A stretch of 64,000 bases of DNA from Steinernema hermaphroditum. Lineage: Eukaryota > Nematoda > Chromadorea > Rhabditida > Steinernematidae. Each line of letters opens with the position of its first letter. Position 1 is the first letter of the stretch. The notes beneath the pieces are model-generated. The model was not told the origin of the DNA, ran no database searches, and saw only the letters and a program-made list of their open reading frames with translations. Below, piece after piece: positions 1 to 10,149 of this stretch. A program made the position numbers and the translations under genes. The stretch is taken from the NCBI GenBank assembly GCA_030435675.1, contig CM059622.1, positions 15,376,001-15,440,000 on the forward strand. Reading direction: 5' to 3'.

Positions 1-420
1 TACGCAACTATGTCTGCATCTGTTACTTTTCAGCCTGAGAACACTCGCATCAACTCTACTATTCTCACGTGCACCGCTATACGATTACCGGACTTCATCG
101 TTGACGACCTAAAGAACTAACTGTTCGAGCTTCTCTTTCTGATATCGAACACTTTCACCTTTCCGACGAGCAGGTACAGAAGGACGTCTCTAGCTACGAA
201 AAGCCGCGAATTGGAATCCGCTCCGTGAGTAATTGCTCGTAAACCGTATTATCCTTTATTCTTAAAGATAGATCAGTACCCGAACGCGTCTTGACTGTTG
301 CACGACAATGATTGCCATCCGCTGTCGCGCCAAGTCATTATTTGTCATTAGTTTGCTAACGGTTGCTTATTTCTCTGCAGTGGTTGACGTCGAAAATCGT
401 TTTGCCACAGGCTTCTTTTC
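1..420. other. unassigned left-edge sequence
   Basis: No gene is recognised. Short open stretches end at likely donor sites (for example CC|GTGAGTAATT near 222), so this could be the edge of a gene lying to the left, but no family could be assigned. Confidence 0.3.
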
Positions 421-466
421 TACAAGTAGAACTGTACTTTTACTACAAGTAGAACTGTACTTTTAT
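421..466. repeat. 23-bp tandem duplication
   Basis: The unit CTACAAGTAGAACTGTACTT plus TTA occurs twice head to tail just outside the left end of the Merlin-like element. Confidence 0.7.
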
Positions 467-741
467 TTTAACAAAACCACGAAATAAACTCGTAAAAACT
501 CGTATCTTGACAAAACCGGCCAAAATTGACAAAATCGACCAAAATTGACAGAATGGTATTTAGATTGACAAAACTGTATTTATCTTGACAAAAGTATTTT
601 TTTAATTGACAAAACTGAATTTATCTTGACAAAACCAATTTTCACTGACAAAACAGAATTCCACTGACAAAACGTTTTTTAACCGCTAACTGCAAAGATC
701 AAAGTTTTTTATCAACAAATTTATCACAAACAGAAAAGGAA

Positions 742-1317
742 CTATTCAATAGTCATCCTCTTCGGGTTCTTCTTCCGGCTCTTCTTCGGACTCTTCTTCG
801 GGCTCCTCGTCGGGCTCCTCTTCGGGCTCATCCGAGCTTTCTTCGGAGCTCTCTTCGGAGCTTTGCCTGGCCTTCTTTCTCGCCCGCCTTCCAGAAGCGG
901 AAGGCGGGGCATGGACGTGGACCACCACCGGGATGGAGAGGTTCTGATTAAGGTGGTTGTTGCCACCCGTGATGCGCCCGCCATGGATGTCGCCATGGCG
1001 CATGCCCCCATGGCGCACACCTCCTTGGCGGGCCCCTCCATGGCGCATCCCGCCATGGCGAGTGCCCCCGTGGCGGTACGTTCCACCACTGATGTCTGCG
1101 GCGACATCAGTGGCGGTGTCGGCCTCGACTTTGGAGTCGACGGTGACGTCGACTCCCGCCAGACTAGAATTATAAAGCACCGGTTACAATAACGCTGAAG
1201 CATTGAGCACCTTCTGGGAATCCGGAGCACGACTTCGCCCCCCTCTTCGTCGATCTCGACAACGGGGAATGGGGACACCACGACGATCAGGAGGAACAAG
1301 GAACACACAAGATACAT
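742..1317 (-). CDS. low-complexity secreted ORF inside the transposon (frame uncertain)
   Basis: One continuous minus frame starts at the ATG 1317-1315 with a clear hydrophobic leader (MYLVCSLFLLIVVVS) and ends in a basic Ser-Pro-Lys tail at 742. A second frame over the same DNA (746-1180) encodes about ten RHGGM-type pentapeptides, then a Ser/Glu-rich acidic tail. The DNA is a 15-bp minisatellite, so both frames stay open and one is likely a by-product. I found no clean splice joining the leader to the His/Gly frame. The product is unrecognised. If expressed with the leader it would be secreted. Confidence 0.3.
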   Translation of the reverse strand: MYLVCSLFLLIVVVSPFPVVEIDEEGGEVVLRIPRRCSMLQRYCNRCFIILVWRESTSPSTPKSRPTPPLMSPQTSVVERTATGALAMAGCAMEGPAKEVCAMGACAMATSMAGASRVATTTLIRTSPSRWWSTSMPRLPLLEGGRERRPGKAPKRAPKKARMSPKRSPTRSPKKSPKKSRKKNPKRMTIE

Positions 1318-1663
1318 GATGAGTCTGAGAATGAGAACACAGGATACCGCTTTTATATTTTTTTTGCTGTCGGCGGCGCGCGTTATCGGGGTCGAACCGC
1401 ACTTAGGGCATATGTACTTAGACTCTTTAGCTTTTGGTGACTTTACACTTTGCAAATTTATCTTAGGCGTTAGGCGATTCCTTCCACTTTCATTTTGCAA
1501 GAGCAGATCCTTGTACTTAAAAAGGAACCCGCGAGAATTGATTGCTTGCACTCCTTGTCAATTGGCTTGCACTTCCTGATAGATGGCTTGACCAGGCGGA
1601 CCTTGAATGCGCTGTATAAAAGAAATAGATACATTATCCTGGCCACATTACGTCCTTATGACT

Positions 1664-1840
1664 ATGGGCGAGTATTCTCCGGTTCGTACTGAAGGAGTCT
1701 TCACGGAGACATGGAAGCGTTTCGTCCTTATCGGCATCGTCTTTGGAATTCTTATTGCTTTCTTCGCAACTGGCTTCTTCCTTTTTGTATTCTCACCAAA
1801 TGGAGACCTTCCGAAGTTTGTGAACCTGATATACAGCTGA
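1664..1840 (+). CDS. 58-residue single-pass membrane ORF
   Basis: ATG at 1664 opens 58 codons with one strong membrane segment (residues about 19-42, FVLIGIVFGILIAFFATGFF) between a polar N-terminus and a short C-terminus. A TATAAAAG box lies about 50 bp upstream (1615). It sits inside the inverted ends of the Merlin-like element. A second, similar hydrophobic ORF segment lies just right of the element (3130-3250, FAGIVLGMIIGFVIGTVV). Function unknown; it may be a host micro-exon or a passenger gene. Confidence 0.35.
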   Translation: MGEYSPVRTEGVFTETWKRFVLIGIVFGILIAFFATGFFLFVFSPNGDLPKFVNLIYS

Positions 1841-1853
1841 GTCGCCTCCCCTT

Positions 1854-1871
1854 TTAGGCTTAGGCTTAGGC
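1854..1871 (+). repeat. interstitial telomere repeat (TTAGGC)x3
   Basis: Three exact head-to-tail copies of TTAGGC, the nematode telomere hexamer, inside the transposon. Two imperfect copies (CTTAGGCGTTAGGCG) lie near 1461. Confidence 0.8.
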
Positions 1872-1873
1872 GG

Positions 1874-2953
1874 GCAAGGCCGGTGTCTAGTGACGAAACT
1901 CTGTGCGACGAAGTTACTCCTGTAGGACAACTTCTCCAAACGAGGCCGATCACCTCAGAACGACTTGAACAACTTATCGGGGACGACGACCAACGAGGCA
2001 AACGGGAACTGCTGCGATTCCTTGGTGCGCATGGACTTCTCGCGAATAAACCGGCATGCAAGAAACCCGATTGTGCAACCGGGTACCGGCTGCACCAGTT
2101 CACGAACACAAACGATGGATATATGGTATTTGTAGCTCTTCTTAGAATACTTATTTTTCATCTTTAGTGGCGGTGTCCCAGATGCACGCAGACCGCACGA
2201 CTCTCAGTAAGAGATGGATCGTTCTTCCAGAGGTCGAGGCTAGCGATTCCGGAAATCCTCCGGATCGCCCACCACTGGGCCCTTCATCCTCAGACCAGAC
2301 TTCTGTCTGTTCATAAGGACAAGGGTTGTAAGAGATAATAAGAGATAATTGTGCGCCTGGTACAATTGTCACTTCTGATGGCTGGAGCGCATATAGCAAA
2401 ATTGAGGAACTAGAGATGGAGTATACCCGGAAATGGGTGAATCACAAAATAAGTTTTGTTCACCCGAAAGATAGGTCTGTTCATACACAGACGATCGAGG
2501 CAACATGGGGTGCAATCAAAAGTGATATGCGCCATCTACGGGGAACGTTTTTTCGAAATTGAAGAAGACAGCGACGATGAGAATTTTCTGGTTCCCTCTA
2601 ACACGGAACGAAACTTTGATGACTATGCTGATGACCAAACCTCCGAGTTAGTAGGTAGCGAGGAACCCCACGAACCTAGCGCTCCCCTGTCGCAGTTACC
2701 CGATAGCTCTAGTCAGACTCGTGATCAGTCCCCGCCGCGACGTGGACCTGGCCGTCCTCGAAAGAACCAGAAGAAGAGTTCCGAAACATCTCCCGCGGCT
2801 CACAGTGGACAACTACAACCGAGTCAACCCGCCCCAGCTAATAATCGCCGTGGACGCTTCCCGAAAAACAAGAAAAATACTCGCGAACGAAGTCGCTCGC
2901 CGTCGCCCAAAAGTTCCCTGAAGAAATCGAAGAAAACCAGACATGGAGGCTGA
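1874..2953 (+). pseudogene. broken ISXO2/Merlin-type transposase
   Basis: The 5' exon (to 2125) carries a zinc-ribbon half (CKKPDC) ending in DGYM. A 42-bp intron (2126-2167, GTATTT...TTTAG) precedes WRCPRC and the family motif RDGSFFQRSRL. The frame then stops at about 2329. Reading resumes with APGTIVTSDGWSAY and FVHPKDRSVHTQTIEATW, the second aspartate block and the HTQTIE motif of the ISXO2 DDE domain. The block with the first catalytic aspartate is missing, so an internal deletion is the simplest reading. A one-base T-run difference near 2551 separates the domain from its C-terminal tail (2558-2953), which holds an AT-hook (RRGPGRPRK) and a basic end. Nonfunctional as it stands. Confidence 0.7.
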
Positions 2954-3389
2954 TTTATAATTTTGTCAGTGAAAATTGGTTTTGTCAAGATAAATTCAGT
3001 TTTGTCAATTAAAAAATACTTTTGTCAAGATAAATACAGTTTTGTCAATCTAAATACCATTCTGTCAATTTTGGTCGATTTTGTCAATTTTGGCCGGTTT
3101 TGTCAAGATAAATACCATTTTGGTCACTTCTCCCTAATAGAGCCCATTACTTTCGCTGGTATAGTGCTTGGCATGATAATTGGCTTTGTTATCGGAACTG
3201 TTGTAACGGCTGTTCAAATCCAGCATGCGCATACGAACGATCCGCGTTGAAAATCTGTCGTCAGTGGAGATCTGTCCTTATATTATCCCAATCATCGTAT
3301 TGTACATGTGTATATTGGCTCCAAAAGCATAAAGCATGACCTAAAGAGCTTCTTCAGCATGATCCAACTCTTCAGGGAACTCATCGCAA

Positions 3390-3847
3390 GATGCCGCCCG
3401 ACCCTGTACACGATGATCCCGTTCCGAGACGCTGCTCTGGCCTCGTCAAGCTCGTCGAGGGCAAGAAGAACCTTCTTTTCTCATACGTTGTCGTGTTCGG
3501 CTATAACACGATGAGCCGGGTTGTGAAGCTCTACAAATCCGCCTAAGGTGAGTCAATAAGACCATTTTGTTTCGCTAACGCGGCCATTTTCAGATAAGAA
3601 GGAGGTGCCCGGCCACACTCAGTCGTTCTCTGGCTACGCGAGGCGGCTCGCTTCTGCCGACGTTTACATCCTTATCAGCTCGGGCTTGCAAGAGGACGAA
3701 TTCAAGTGCACTCTTCCTTTTGTTGCCGAGGCGGCCATCTACTACAAACTTGAAGGCATGGGACACCGTAACGACGGATCGCTCGGCTACAAAGGCACCC
3801 CCACCGAAGCTTTGCATAAATCGTTCATAATCGTTTTGCAGTCATAA
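3390..3847 (+). pseudogene. unidentified coding remnants
   Basis: A 51-codon ORF (3391-3546) stops just before a good donor (AAG|GTGAGT, 3547). After an acceptor at 3594 a second open stretch runs to 3847 (GHTQSFSGYARRLASADVYIL...). The stop before the donor and the lack of any recognised domain suggest a degraded gene. No function can be assigned. Confidence 0.3.
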
Positions 3848-4048
3848 ATCGGTCATTCTTCTTGGAGTTCAAACGTCATACGCCTCTTTCCACTTCGTCT
3901 CTCTTGTTATTTTAGTGACTGATTTCGTACAGAGCGTGCTGTTGGAACACCTCATCGTCGTTTATCTGATATCTATGGTGCACGATTAGCGTCTTTTCGG
4001 GGGGTTGTTGGACGACCTTATCATTCACGACTTAAGGGTCGGTCGTAG

Positions 4049-4092
4049 TTGCGGAAACAGTTTTTACAATGGCGCAAACTGTTTCCGCAACT
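4049..4092. repeat. 14-bp perfect hairpin
   Basis: GTTGCGGAAACAGT and its exact inverse ACTGTTTCCGCAAC are separated by 16 bp. Confidence 0.7.
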
Positions 4093-4190
4093 GTGACCGG
4101 CCTTTTACGATTCGCACACTGGGTTTTGCTGGCGACAGATTTGTACTTGAGGCTGTTGCTATAGTCACACCGTAAACCTCACCACCAGAG

Positions 4191-4257
4191 ATGGGCATTG
4201 CCTCAGCCGATGAGCCCTTGAGCAGATGACCGATCGAGTCTGTTCGTGCCCATCTCT
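4191..4257. mobile_element. short hAT-like MITE
   Basis: Inverted ends CCAGAGATGGGCA / TGCCCATCTCTGG, 67 bp end to end. CAGAGATGGGC-type ends are typical of hAT elements. The same end sequence, whole or degraded, recurs near 7543, 9720, 11596, 14440 and 16450, each time close to a gene of the four-TM or F-box family. No 8-bp target duplication is evident. Confidence 0.5.
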
Positions 4258-4417
4258 GGCTGCCACGAAGATCAACGATTCTAAATTTCTCATTCCCATT
4301 ATCGATTTGTTTCTCCGACGTTTCACACATGCATCACTATTGTAAAATTAACACATCGTCCATAAGAACGAAGGCTAATAACAACTCATTCCGACCATCC
4401 TGTGTCCGATCGACGCC

Positions 4418-5254
4418 ATGGCGAGTGGAGCCGTTGCCGATCGTCCTTTTAAAACCGTCCACAGCGAGGGAGAAGATGACGCTGGTGATGTAAATTCCTA
4501 TAGAGCTGTATTTGTCGAAGAACCCCACTGGATATTTGACGGAATGCTTCGATTTTTTGACTTATGTGACCTCAGCTTAGAGGAATATATTGTCGAGAAG
4601 AAACTGTGTCGCTGTAGCGTTGCGAATCCCTCTATCGTCGACTTCATCTATATGTGGCTTTTTGTCAATTTCTCAATTGTCTTTTACATTTCTTGCGTTT
4701 TCGTTTCCTTCGGTTTTACCCCCGCTCATTACAAAAGCGAATTGGGTATTTGTTATATGATTTCAATGGTGTGTTTCTGCACAATACTTACACAATACGA
4801 ACATTTGTGCACGTTTTTTATGTTGCTTCGAGAGGCGTTTCAAGGGAAAACACCCGATGAGGAGGAGGAAGACATCGAGCCGAAGATGGTCTCAGCACCG
4901 GCCTTCCCATCACAGTACTGCATTGCCAAGGAGGTGGATAGGGTCCTGAGAGGAAAAGGAACGAAGAAGTGTGTGCTGTTACTGTATGAGAAGACGTACG
5001 AGTATTTGAACTCTGTGAAAAGCAGGTGTTACGGTTATCTTGCTTTCTATTTCTGCGTCCTGATCCCTCTTCGCGTTCTAATGCAATGTGCATTCATTAT
5101 TCCGCCCGAACATTCAGTTCAAGCATACTTTTCCATCATTCGTGTAGCTTTGTACTTCAGAGCGGTATACATAATTATAAGACATGCCCTGCTTCTTCAC
5201 AATATCTGCAAAGCTCAGCGAAGCGGTGATCTGCAGATTCGCCTTAAGGACTAA
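4418..5254 (+). CDS. four-TM family protein, copy A
   Basis: A single-exon 278-residue gene. The N-terminus is polar (DRPFKTV, then EEPHWIFDG), followed by two membrane segments (about 75-100 and 108-135), an acidic loop (DEEEEDIEPK), a conserved stretch (AKEVDRVLRGKGTKK), two more membrane segments (about 205-230 and 240-265) and a basic tail ending QRSGDLQIRLKD. I do not recognise the family. Copies B (8728) and C (13446) share the layout and tail, and their upstream 150 bp and 3' flank (AATATTTCAATAAATGTAA) also align, so promoter and UTR moved with the gene. Start chosen at MASGAV because copies B and C begin in the same place (MATEAV). Confidence 0.7.
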   Translation: MASGAVADRPFKTVHSEGEDDAGDVNSYRAVFVEEPHWIFDGMLRFFDLCDLSLEEYIVEKKLCRCSVANPSIVDFIYMWLFVNFSIVFYISCVFVSFGFTPAHYKSELGICYMISMVCFCTILTQYEHLCTFFMLLREAFQGKTPDEEEEDIEPKMVSAPAFPSQYCIAKEVDRVLRGKGTKKCVLLLYEKTYEYLNSVKSRCYGYLAFYFCVLIPLRVLMQCAFIIPPEHSVQAYFSIIRVALYFRAVYIIIRHALLLHNICKAQRSGDLQIRLKD

Positions 5255-5846
5255 TCTGGGATGAACCACTTTTCAACTCTTTTCTTCTCGTGTTCGTCTC
5301 TGTAGAATATTTCAATAAATGTAACTGCGAATAAATGACGAAGAAGATTCGGAGAAGATGGACATATTCGGTCTGTCATGTGATCTCTGTGTGCATTAGC
5401 TAGCAATGTGAGGCATATGTGGGTTAGTGACAAGGGACTTCCGAAGTGTCAGACGTCGATGGAACTCAAATTTTGGGGATTTATTCGGAGTTGGAGAGGA
5501 GCAAAAATTCTTACAGTGTTCTCATTCGTTGCACTGTACTTATTCTGTTTTGCCCAAAGAAAAACGGCTCTATTAGCCAATAGCGGCCAAAAATCTTAGT
5601 GTCTAGACATGTTGAGAAAAAGGCTAGATGAATTTTGTATCATACGATAAGCCACCAAAACTACAGGACTCGCACTTCGGGCTCGCTTAAAATCGATAGG
5701 TCCAGAAAGACTACGTGACCATCGATGATTTTTCGAGATGGCATTCAAATAGCGCAAGATCCGCAGGAAGGAGACCGATTGTCTCCGATGACGGTACCCT
5801 CTGTTCCAGTAAGTCCGACATACACCCTGTTATCAAAATGTTCTGT
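5255..5846. other. 3' flank and unassigned DNA
   Basis: The first 90 bp match the 3' flank of copies B and C, including a possible poly(A) signal AATAAA. The rest holds only short ORFs with no recognisable product. Confidence 0.4.
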
Positions 5847-6200
5847 TCACGTTTTAACTCTTCTGTTGGATCGTTTGTGTCGGTGGCGAGTGGTCAGAAG
5901 ATTCTGAGAAGATGAAGTTGCCAGGAAAGTTGTTAGGAAAGGATCAAGAGTCTCTCTCAGAAATAATTTAGCGGTCGTTCTTGGCACAGTGATAACCCCG
6001 ACTCCCAGACGACCAGGGAACCATAGTTCCATCCTCTTGTCAAGAAGACTGTCACCAGTGAATAGGGTTAGGCCAATTTGAATGTCCCGCGTATCCCCAG
6101 ACAGATCATTCTGTAACCGGACTGCCCAGACATTCTTAGAAGTGGGATCAAACACCCTCTGAATCATATGAAACGCGTAAAAAGCCCGGGAATCGATCAA
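5847..6200 (-). CDS. hypothetical 117-residue ORF
   Basis: One open frame (MIDSRAFYAFHMIQRVFDPT...) with no recognised domain, membrane segment or signal. It lies between a four-TM gene and the F-box gene and may be a fragment of a larger spliced gene, as no clear promoter or partner exon was found. Confidence 0.3.
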   Translation of the reverse strand: MIDSRAFYAFHMIQRVFDPTSKNVWAVRLQNDLSGDTRDIQIGLTLFTGDSLLDKRMELWFPGRLGVGVITVPRTTAKLFLRETLDPFLTTFLATSSSQNLLTTRHRHKRSNRRVKT

Positions 6201-6521
6201 GTCACCGTGACGATGCGCTGGTTTTCTCAGGAAGGAGTTGCTTCCGGTTTTGGTTGACAGCTCTCTTCAACCGAAGCCGTCATCGCGAGCTCCCTAAACC
6301 AAGGCAGACTCATCTGTTCTGATTTACAAAAAAAGGCGCTCTCCTCTCGTTTACAACCTGAGGAGCAAGCTGGATTTCGGAGAAATTATTCGACGACTGA
6401 CCATCTTTATGCGCCAAATGAGCTGCTGGAACGAATCGAAAACCGAATCATTGCAACTTGTAATTAGGAAGACATTTATAGTGGGAAACCACTCATACAG
6501 AGATACAAACATTATCGATGC

Positions 6522-7436
6522 TCAATGTTTGGCATAATACTGAAGAATTAATGCGATTTCAGCTGCAATTACAAGAGTAAGTGTCATGAAAAAAGAATAA
6601 ACGGGAGAATACGGTCTGTCGACAGTTGTGCGTATCTTTGCCACGGGAAAACCTAGATCTTCCTCGTATTTAACTTCTAGATAGTGGCTTAAATTCCGAC
6701 GCTTGTAGTAGTAATGCGACGGAAAAGCTGGATATTCGAATCGGATCGAGATTGGCTCCTTCCACATGCGCTGTTGTCTTGACCACATATCCACGAGCCA
6801 GTCTAGTGCGTCCTTATCTCGAAGAGTCGACGCGTGCCGAAGAGTTTCGGCGTTGAGTGTGTCAAAAGGAGCTCTCCGCAGGCGGATTGGGATGTCGAAG
6901 GGTGGAATAGAATTACACTTGACTGTGTTCAAGACGAGCTTCCCTGGAAGCGTACCTTCAGGTAGTAAATCGAGGAGGTCACCCGGATAGTCTTCAAGTT
7001 CATCGATATCAATAGTGACGATGCGACACGCAGTCATAAGGCGGAAAACTTTGTGCATTTTTCGGAGGAAAGAAGGGCGACTCTGACGGATACCTCCCTG
7101 TAGTCCGATGTCCAGTTGATGATCCATCGTCTTCACGGACAGGTACATTGTTTCGATGTTCCCCGAATCGCTGTCAGAGTATGTCCAAGGACGTATCGAT
7201 CGATCAGAATAAAAGATGGAATTAGCCTCACAAGTGAGAAGATCTTTCTTCATAGAGTAGTCCACAAGATATGATCCTTTCAGAAAAGCGATCTCGACAG
7301 TCGCATCAAAACGCTGAGGTAAAGCTCTGTCCACCGAATCCTGCCATGAGCTGCACAGCAAGGAGAGACTTTTAAGCGACTTGAAGTTGACGGCGTCGAG
7401 GATAGCAGCGACGAGCTCGGGAGAGAGCGACTCCAT
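6522..7436 (-). CDS. F-box protein with C-terminal membrane tail
   Basis: A single-exon gene of 304 residues. The first 40 residues fit an F-box (SLSPELVAAILDAV then LKSLSLLCSSWQDSV), the domain that docks to Skp1 in SCF ubiquitin ligases. The middle (70-270) is unrecognised and could be the substrate-binding part. The last 25 residues are a hydrophobic segment followed by YYAKH, which would tail-anchor the protein, an unusual arrangement. A damaged second copy lies at 10436-11209 and a 120-bp scrap at 16455. The F-box call rests on pattern alone. Confidence 0.6.
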   Translation of the reverse strand: MESLSPELVAAILDAVNFKSLKSLSLLCSSWQDSVDRALPQRFDATVEIAFLKGSYLVDYSMKKDLLTCEANSIFYSDRSIRPWTYSDSDSGNIETMYLSVKTMDHQLDIGLQGGIRQSRPSFLRKMHKVFRLMTACRIVTIDIDELEDYPGDLLDLLPEGTLPGKLVLNTVKCNSIPPFDIPIRLRRAPFDTLNAETLRHASTLRDKDALDWLVDMWSRQQRMWKEPISIRFEYPAFPSHYYYKRRNLSHYLEVKYEEDLGFPVAKIRTTVDRPYSPVYSFFMTLTLVIAAEIALILQYYAKH

Positions 7437-8727
7437 CGTTCTGTTTGCGGAACTTTGCTATGATTTGACTCACAGTGGATACATTCGAAAGTGTGAATTG
7501 AATTTCACACGATTTCACGTGAAAATTATACGCGTCACCATCAGAGATGGGCATTGGTTCAGCCGGTCCGTGAGGTTCGAGTGGTCGGATCTGATGCCCG
7601 AACTAAAGTTAAGATGATTAAACTAAACTAAAGAAAATTCGAGTGCAGCTGCTCGATGTTAGAAACCGAAAAGTCAGACTTTGGAATTTGGTAGAGACTT
7701 AGAACACTGCGAGGTTCGAAAATAGTTGGAAAATAGTTTTTGGTTTTGGTTTCATAAGGCTATTCACCGATGAAACCTATCCGGTTTTGCTACTTTGTAT
7801 CTCTACAAGCCAACCTCCATGCTAAATTTTAACCGAATCTGCGTGGGACAGTTTGGGACCTCTCTTTGTGAGCTTTGTTTGTTTAGTTCTTTGTTTCCGC
7901 TGATAGCCTTTCATTGTGGTGAATAGATTCCTTGGCTATGTCCTTCTCGAAGGCTATGTCCTTCTTTTTGTGTGTATTGTTTTGCCACGAGCCGACTCCG
8001 GCTACGATTGTGAAATCAAGTCGAGACGGCATCTCTGCCGACAACTCATCCCCGGGAGTGGACTGTCTGTAAGACAGTATCCAAAGTCTTCCCGCAGGCT
8101 GTCCTGTAGACCGTCTGCACTCTGTCATAGTAGTAAGTAGTACCTCATGATTCTTCAATGAGAACCGAGTTTATACTCTTTAATCAACGGCTTACGCCCA
8201 AAAAATCACAAAGAAGAACAATATCACACCGTTGTCGTCGCTTCTCTTCTTTCTTCGGCACTGGACACGATATCCAGATGAAAAGTGGCGATCCCGTTAG
8301 TTGGCGCAAGGGGTCAAAGTCGTGAAGAGACTGAATCCAGTCGAAGCACAGAGAACGGAGCGGAAAGCCATTTTCGGTTCGGCTGGCTGCGCAGACTTCG
8401 GAGTTGCAGCGGGACTTCGGACTTGAGTGGCGGCGCGGGTGGTCAGCCAAGTAAGCCAAGGCTGGATTTTAGGCCCTTTTGGTCCCACCCGTCGCTTATC
8501 AACTGGCTAACCCATATAAAGATCGCATGATAAGAATTGCCGCTCACTCGAACAGAAACTGGTGTTGACTACGCGCCACAGAACAATTTGGCGGCTTTGC
8601 TGGCAACTCCATCTTCTCGGAATCCTCTTGCTCGTTTATTCGCAGTTACATTTATTGAAATATTCTACAGAGACGGAACACGAAAAGAAAAGAGTTGAGA
8701 AGTGTCAAGGCTGGGAATAGTCCCAGA
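7437..8727. other. intergenic, degraded repeats
   Basis: There is no supported gene. A hAT-like end (CAGAGATGGGCATTG) is at 7542. A GC-rich block at 8320-8450 resembles, in reverse, 11800-11900. 8600-8727 is the 3' flank of four-TM copy B. Confidence 0.4.
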
Positions 8728-9564
8728 TTAGTCCTTAAGGCGAATCTGCAGATCACCGCTTCGCTGAGCTTTGCATATGTTGTGAAGAAGCAAGCCATGA
8801 TTTCCAATTAGGTATAGTGCTCTAATGTACAAAGATAGAACAATGATGGAAAAGCATACTGCAACCGGATGTTTCGCTGAAATGCAGAAAGAAATCCGCC
8901 TAACAAAAGGGATCAAAACACAGAAAAAGAAAGCAACATAACCGCAACACCTGCTTTCCACAGAGTTCAAACAGTCGTACGTCTTCTCGTACATTAGCAG
9001 CACACACTTCTTCGTTCCTTTTCCTCTCAAGACCCTATCCACCTCCTTGGCAATGAAGTACTTTGATGGGAAGGCCGGTACTGAGACGATCTTCGGCTCG
9101 AGGTCTTCCTCCTCGTCGTCTTCCTCCTCCTCGTCAGATCTTTTCCCCATTAAAATGGACAAATCTCGAAGCAGCATACGGAACGTCCACAAATGTTCGC
9201 CAGATATTGTACAGAATAACAGACAGGAAATCATCCAAAAAATAAGGAGTTCGTAGTGAGCTGGGATAAAATCAATGGGACCAAAAACGCAACAAATATA
9301 AAGGAGGATTAAGATATTAGCAAGCAGCCACATATAGATGAAGTCGACGATAGACGGATTCGCAACTCTTTCGCGATACAGTTTCTTTTCCATAATATAT
9401 TCCTCTAAGCGGAAGTCGAATAAGCGAGATTGGAGCTGTCCGTCAAATATCCAGTGAGGTTCTTCGACAAATACAGCTCTATAGGAATTTACATCACCAG
9501 CGTCATCTTCTCTTTCGCCGTAGACGGTTTTAAAAGGACGGTCGGGAACGGCTTCGGTCGCCAT
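8728..9564 (-). CDS. four-TM family protein, copy B
   Basis: A single exon encoding 278 residues from MATEAV. It has the same layout as copy A: four membrane segments, a longer Asp/Glu run in the middle loop (SDEEEEDDEEEDLEPK), a conserved AKEVDRVLRGKGTKKCVLLMYEKTYDCLNSV block and the RLKD end. It differs from copy C at only a few residues, so B and C are a recent duplication of a block of at least 1.2 kb lying in the same orientation about 4.7 kb apart. An upstream in-frame ATG (9582) would add six residues; I prefer 9564 because it matches copy A. Function unknown. Confidence 0.7.
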   Translation of the reverse strand: MATEAVPDRPFKTVYGEREDDAGDVNSYRAVFVEEPHWIFDGQLQSRLFDFRLEEYIMEKKLYRERVANPSIVDFIYMWLLANILILLYICCVFGPIDFIPAHYELLIFWMISCLLFCTISGEHLWTFRMLLRDLSILMGKRSDEEEEDDEEEDLEPKIVSVPAFPSKYFIAKEVDRVLRGKGTKKCVLLMYEKTYDCLNSVESRCCGYVAFFFCVLIPFVRRISFCISAKHPVAVCFSIIVLSLYIRALYLIGNHGLLLHNICKAQRSGDLQIRLKD

Positions 9565-9804
9565 GGCGTCGATCGGACGCACGATGATCGGAATGAGTTG
9601 TTATTAGCCTTCGTTCTTTTGGAAGATGTGTTAATTTTGCAATACATATGCAGGTGTGAAAAGTCAAAGAAAAAAATCGATAATGGCGATGAGAAATGTA
9701 GATCGTTGATCTTGGCGGCATCCAGAGATCGGCATGAGCAGATTCGATTATGACAAATTTATTGAAAAAAAATTTATTCCTTTTGCTGAAACGAACTCTC
9801 TGGG

Positions 9805-10137
9805 TGTTGTGGCGTGCGTACTTCGTACATTTACGAATGCGCGGGCTCCCGTCACGAGATTTTCTACCGTCTCTCTACTCTCTCGCTCGCGCGACTGAGT
9901 ATCATTGTCGCAATTGTATTTCTCCTTGCTGAGCATTTGCTCCCACTCTTTGCAAATGCTCTCGTGTGAATGCAATCTATATTCGTGTTTAACTAACGTT
10001 GTTTCGTGTTTATGTTGTTAACATAAAGGTTTAATTACCCAAGTTTGAGGTCTCCCAACACTCCGTGCTAGCAACACGTCGAGTGCCTGCAACGACCAAG
10101 CTCTGCCGTGAATCATTCGTTGTGGGAAGACACAACA
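9805..10137. mobile_element. solo LTR with 5-bp target duplication
   Basis: A 333-bp insertion that begins TGTTGTG and ends CACAACA (7-bp inverted ends, TG...CA) and is flanked on both sides by CTGGG (9800-9804 and 10138-10142). The parallel copy of this segment near 14511-14525 reads CTCTTGGACACC with no insertion, so it is the empty site. This is the expected outcome of LTR-LTR recombination of a retrotransposon. Confidence 0.85.
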
Positions 10138-10149
10138 CTGGGACACCAC

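Larger units (their letters stand above)
503..3110. mobile_element. Merlin-like DNA transposon with 150-bp inverted ends
   Basis: The bases 503-654 and 2961-3110 are near-perfect inverted copies. Each arm is itself a string of about ten TTGACAAAA-type sub-repeats. Between them lie remnants of an ISXO2/Merlin-type transposase on the plus strand, a minus-strand His/Gly or Ser/Lys-rich ORF (742-1317) and a 58-residue membrane ORF (1664-1840). Merlin elements normally have long inverted ends and an 8-9 bp target duplication. I see no clear duplication here, so the true ends may lie slightly outside. The transposase lacks the segment with the first catalytic aspartate, so this copy should not be able to move by itself. 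Confidence 0.7.

Noticed and set aside
3605..3847. Alba/RNase P-type protein suggested by the adjacent FGYNTMSR stretch
   Set aside because: The similarity is only a few residues and the preceding frame stops before the donor.
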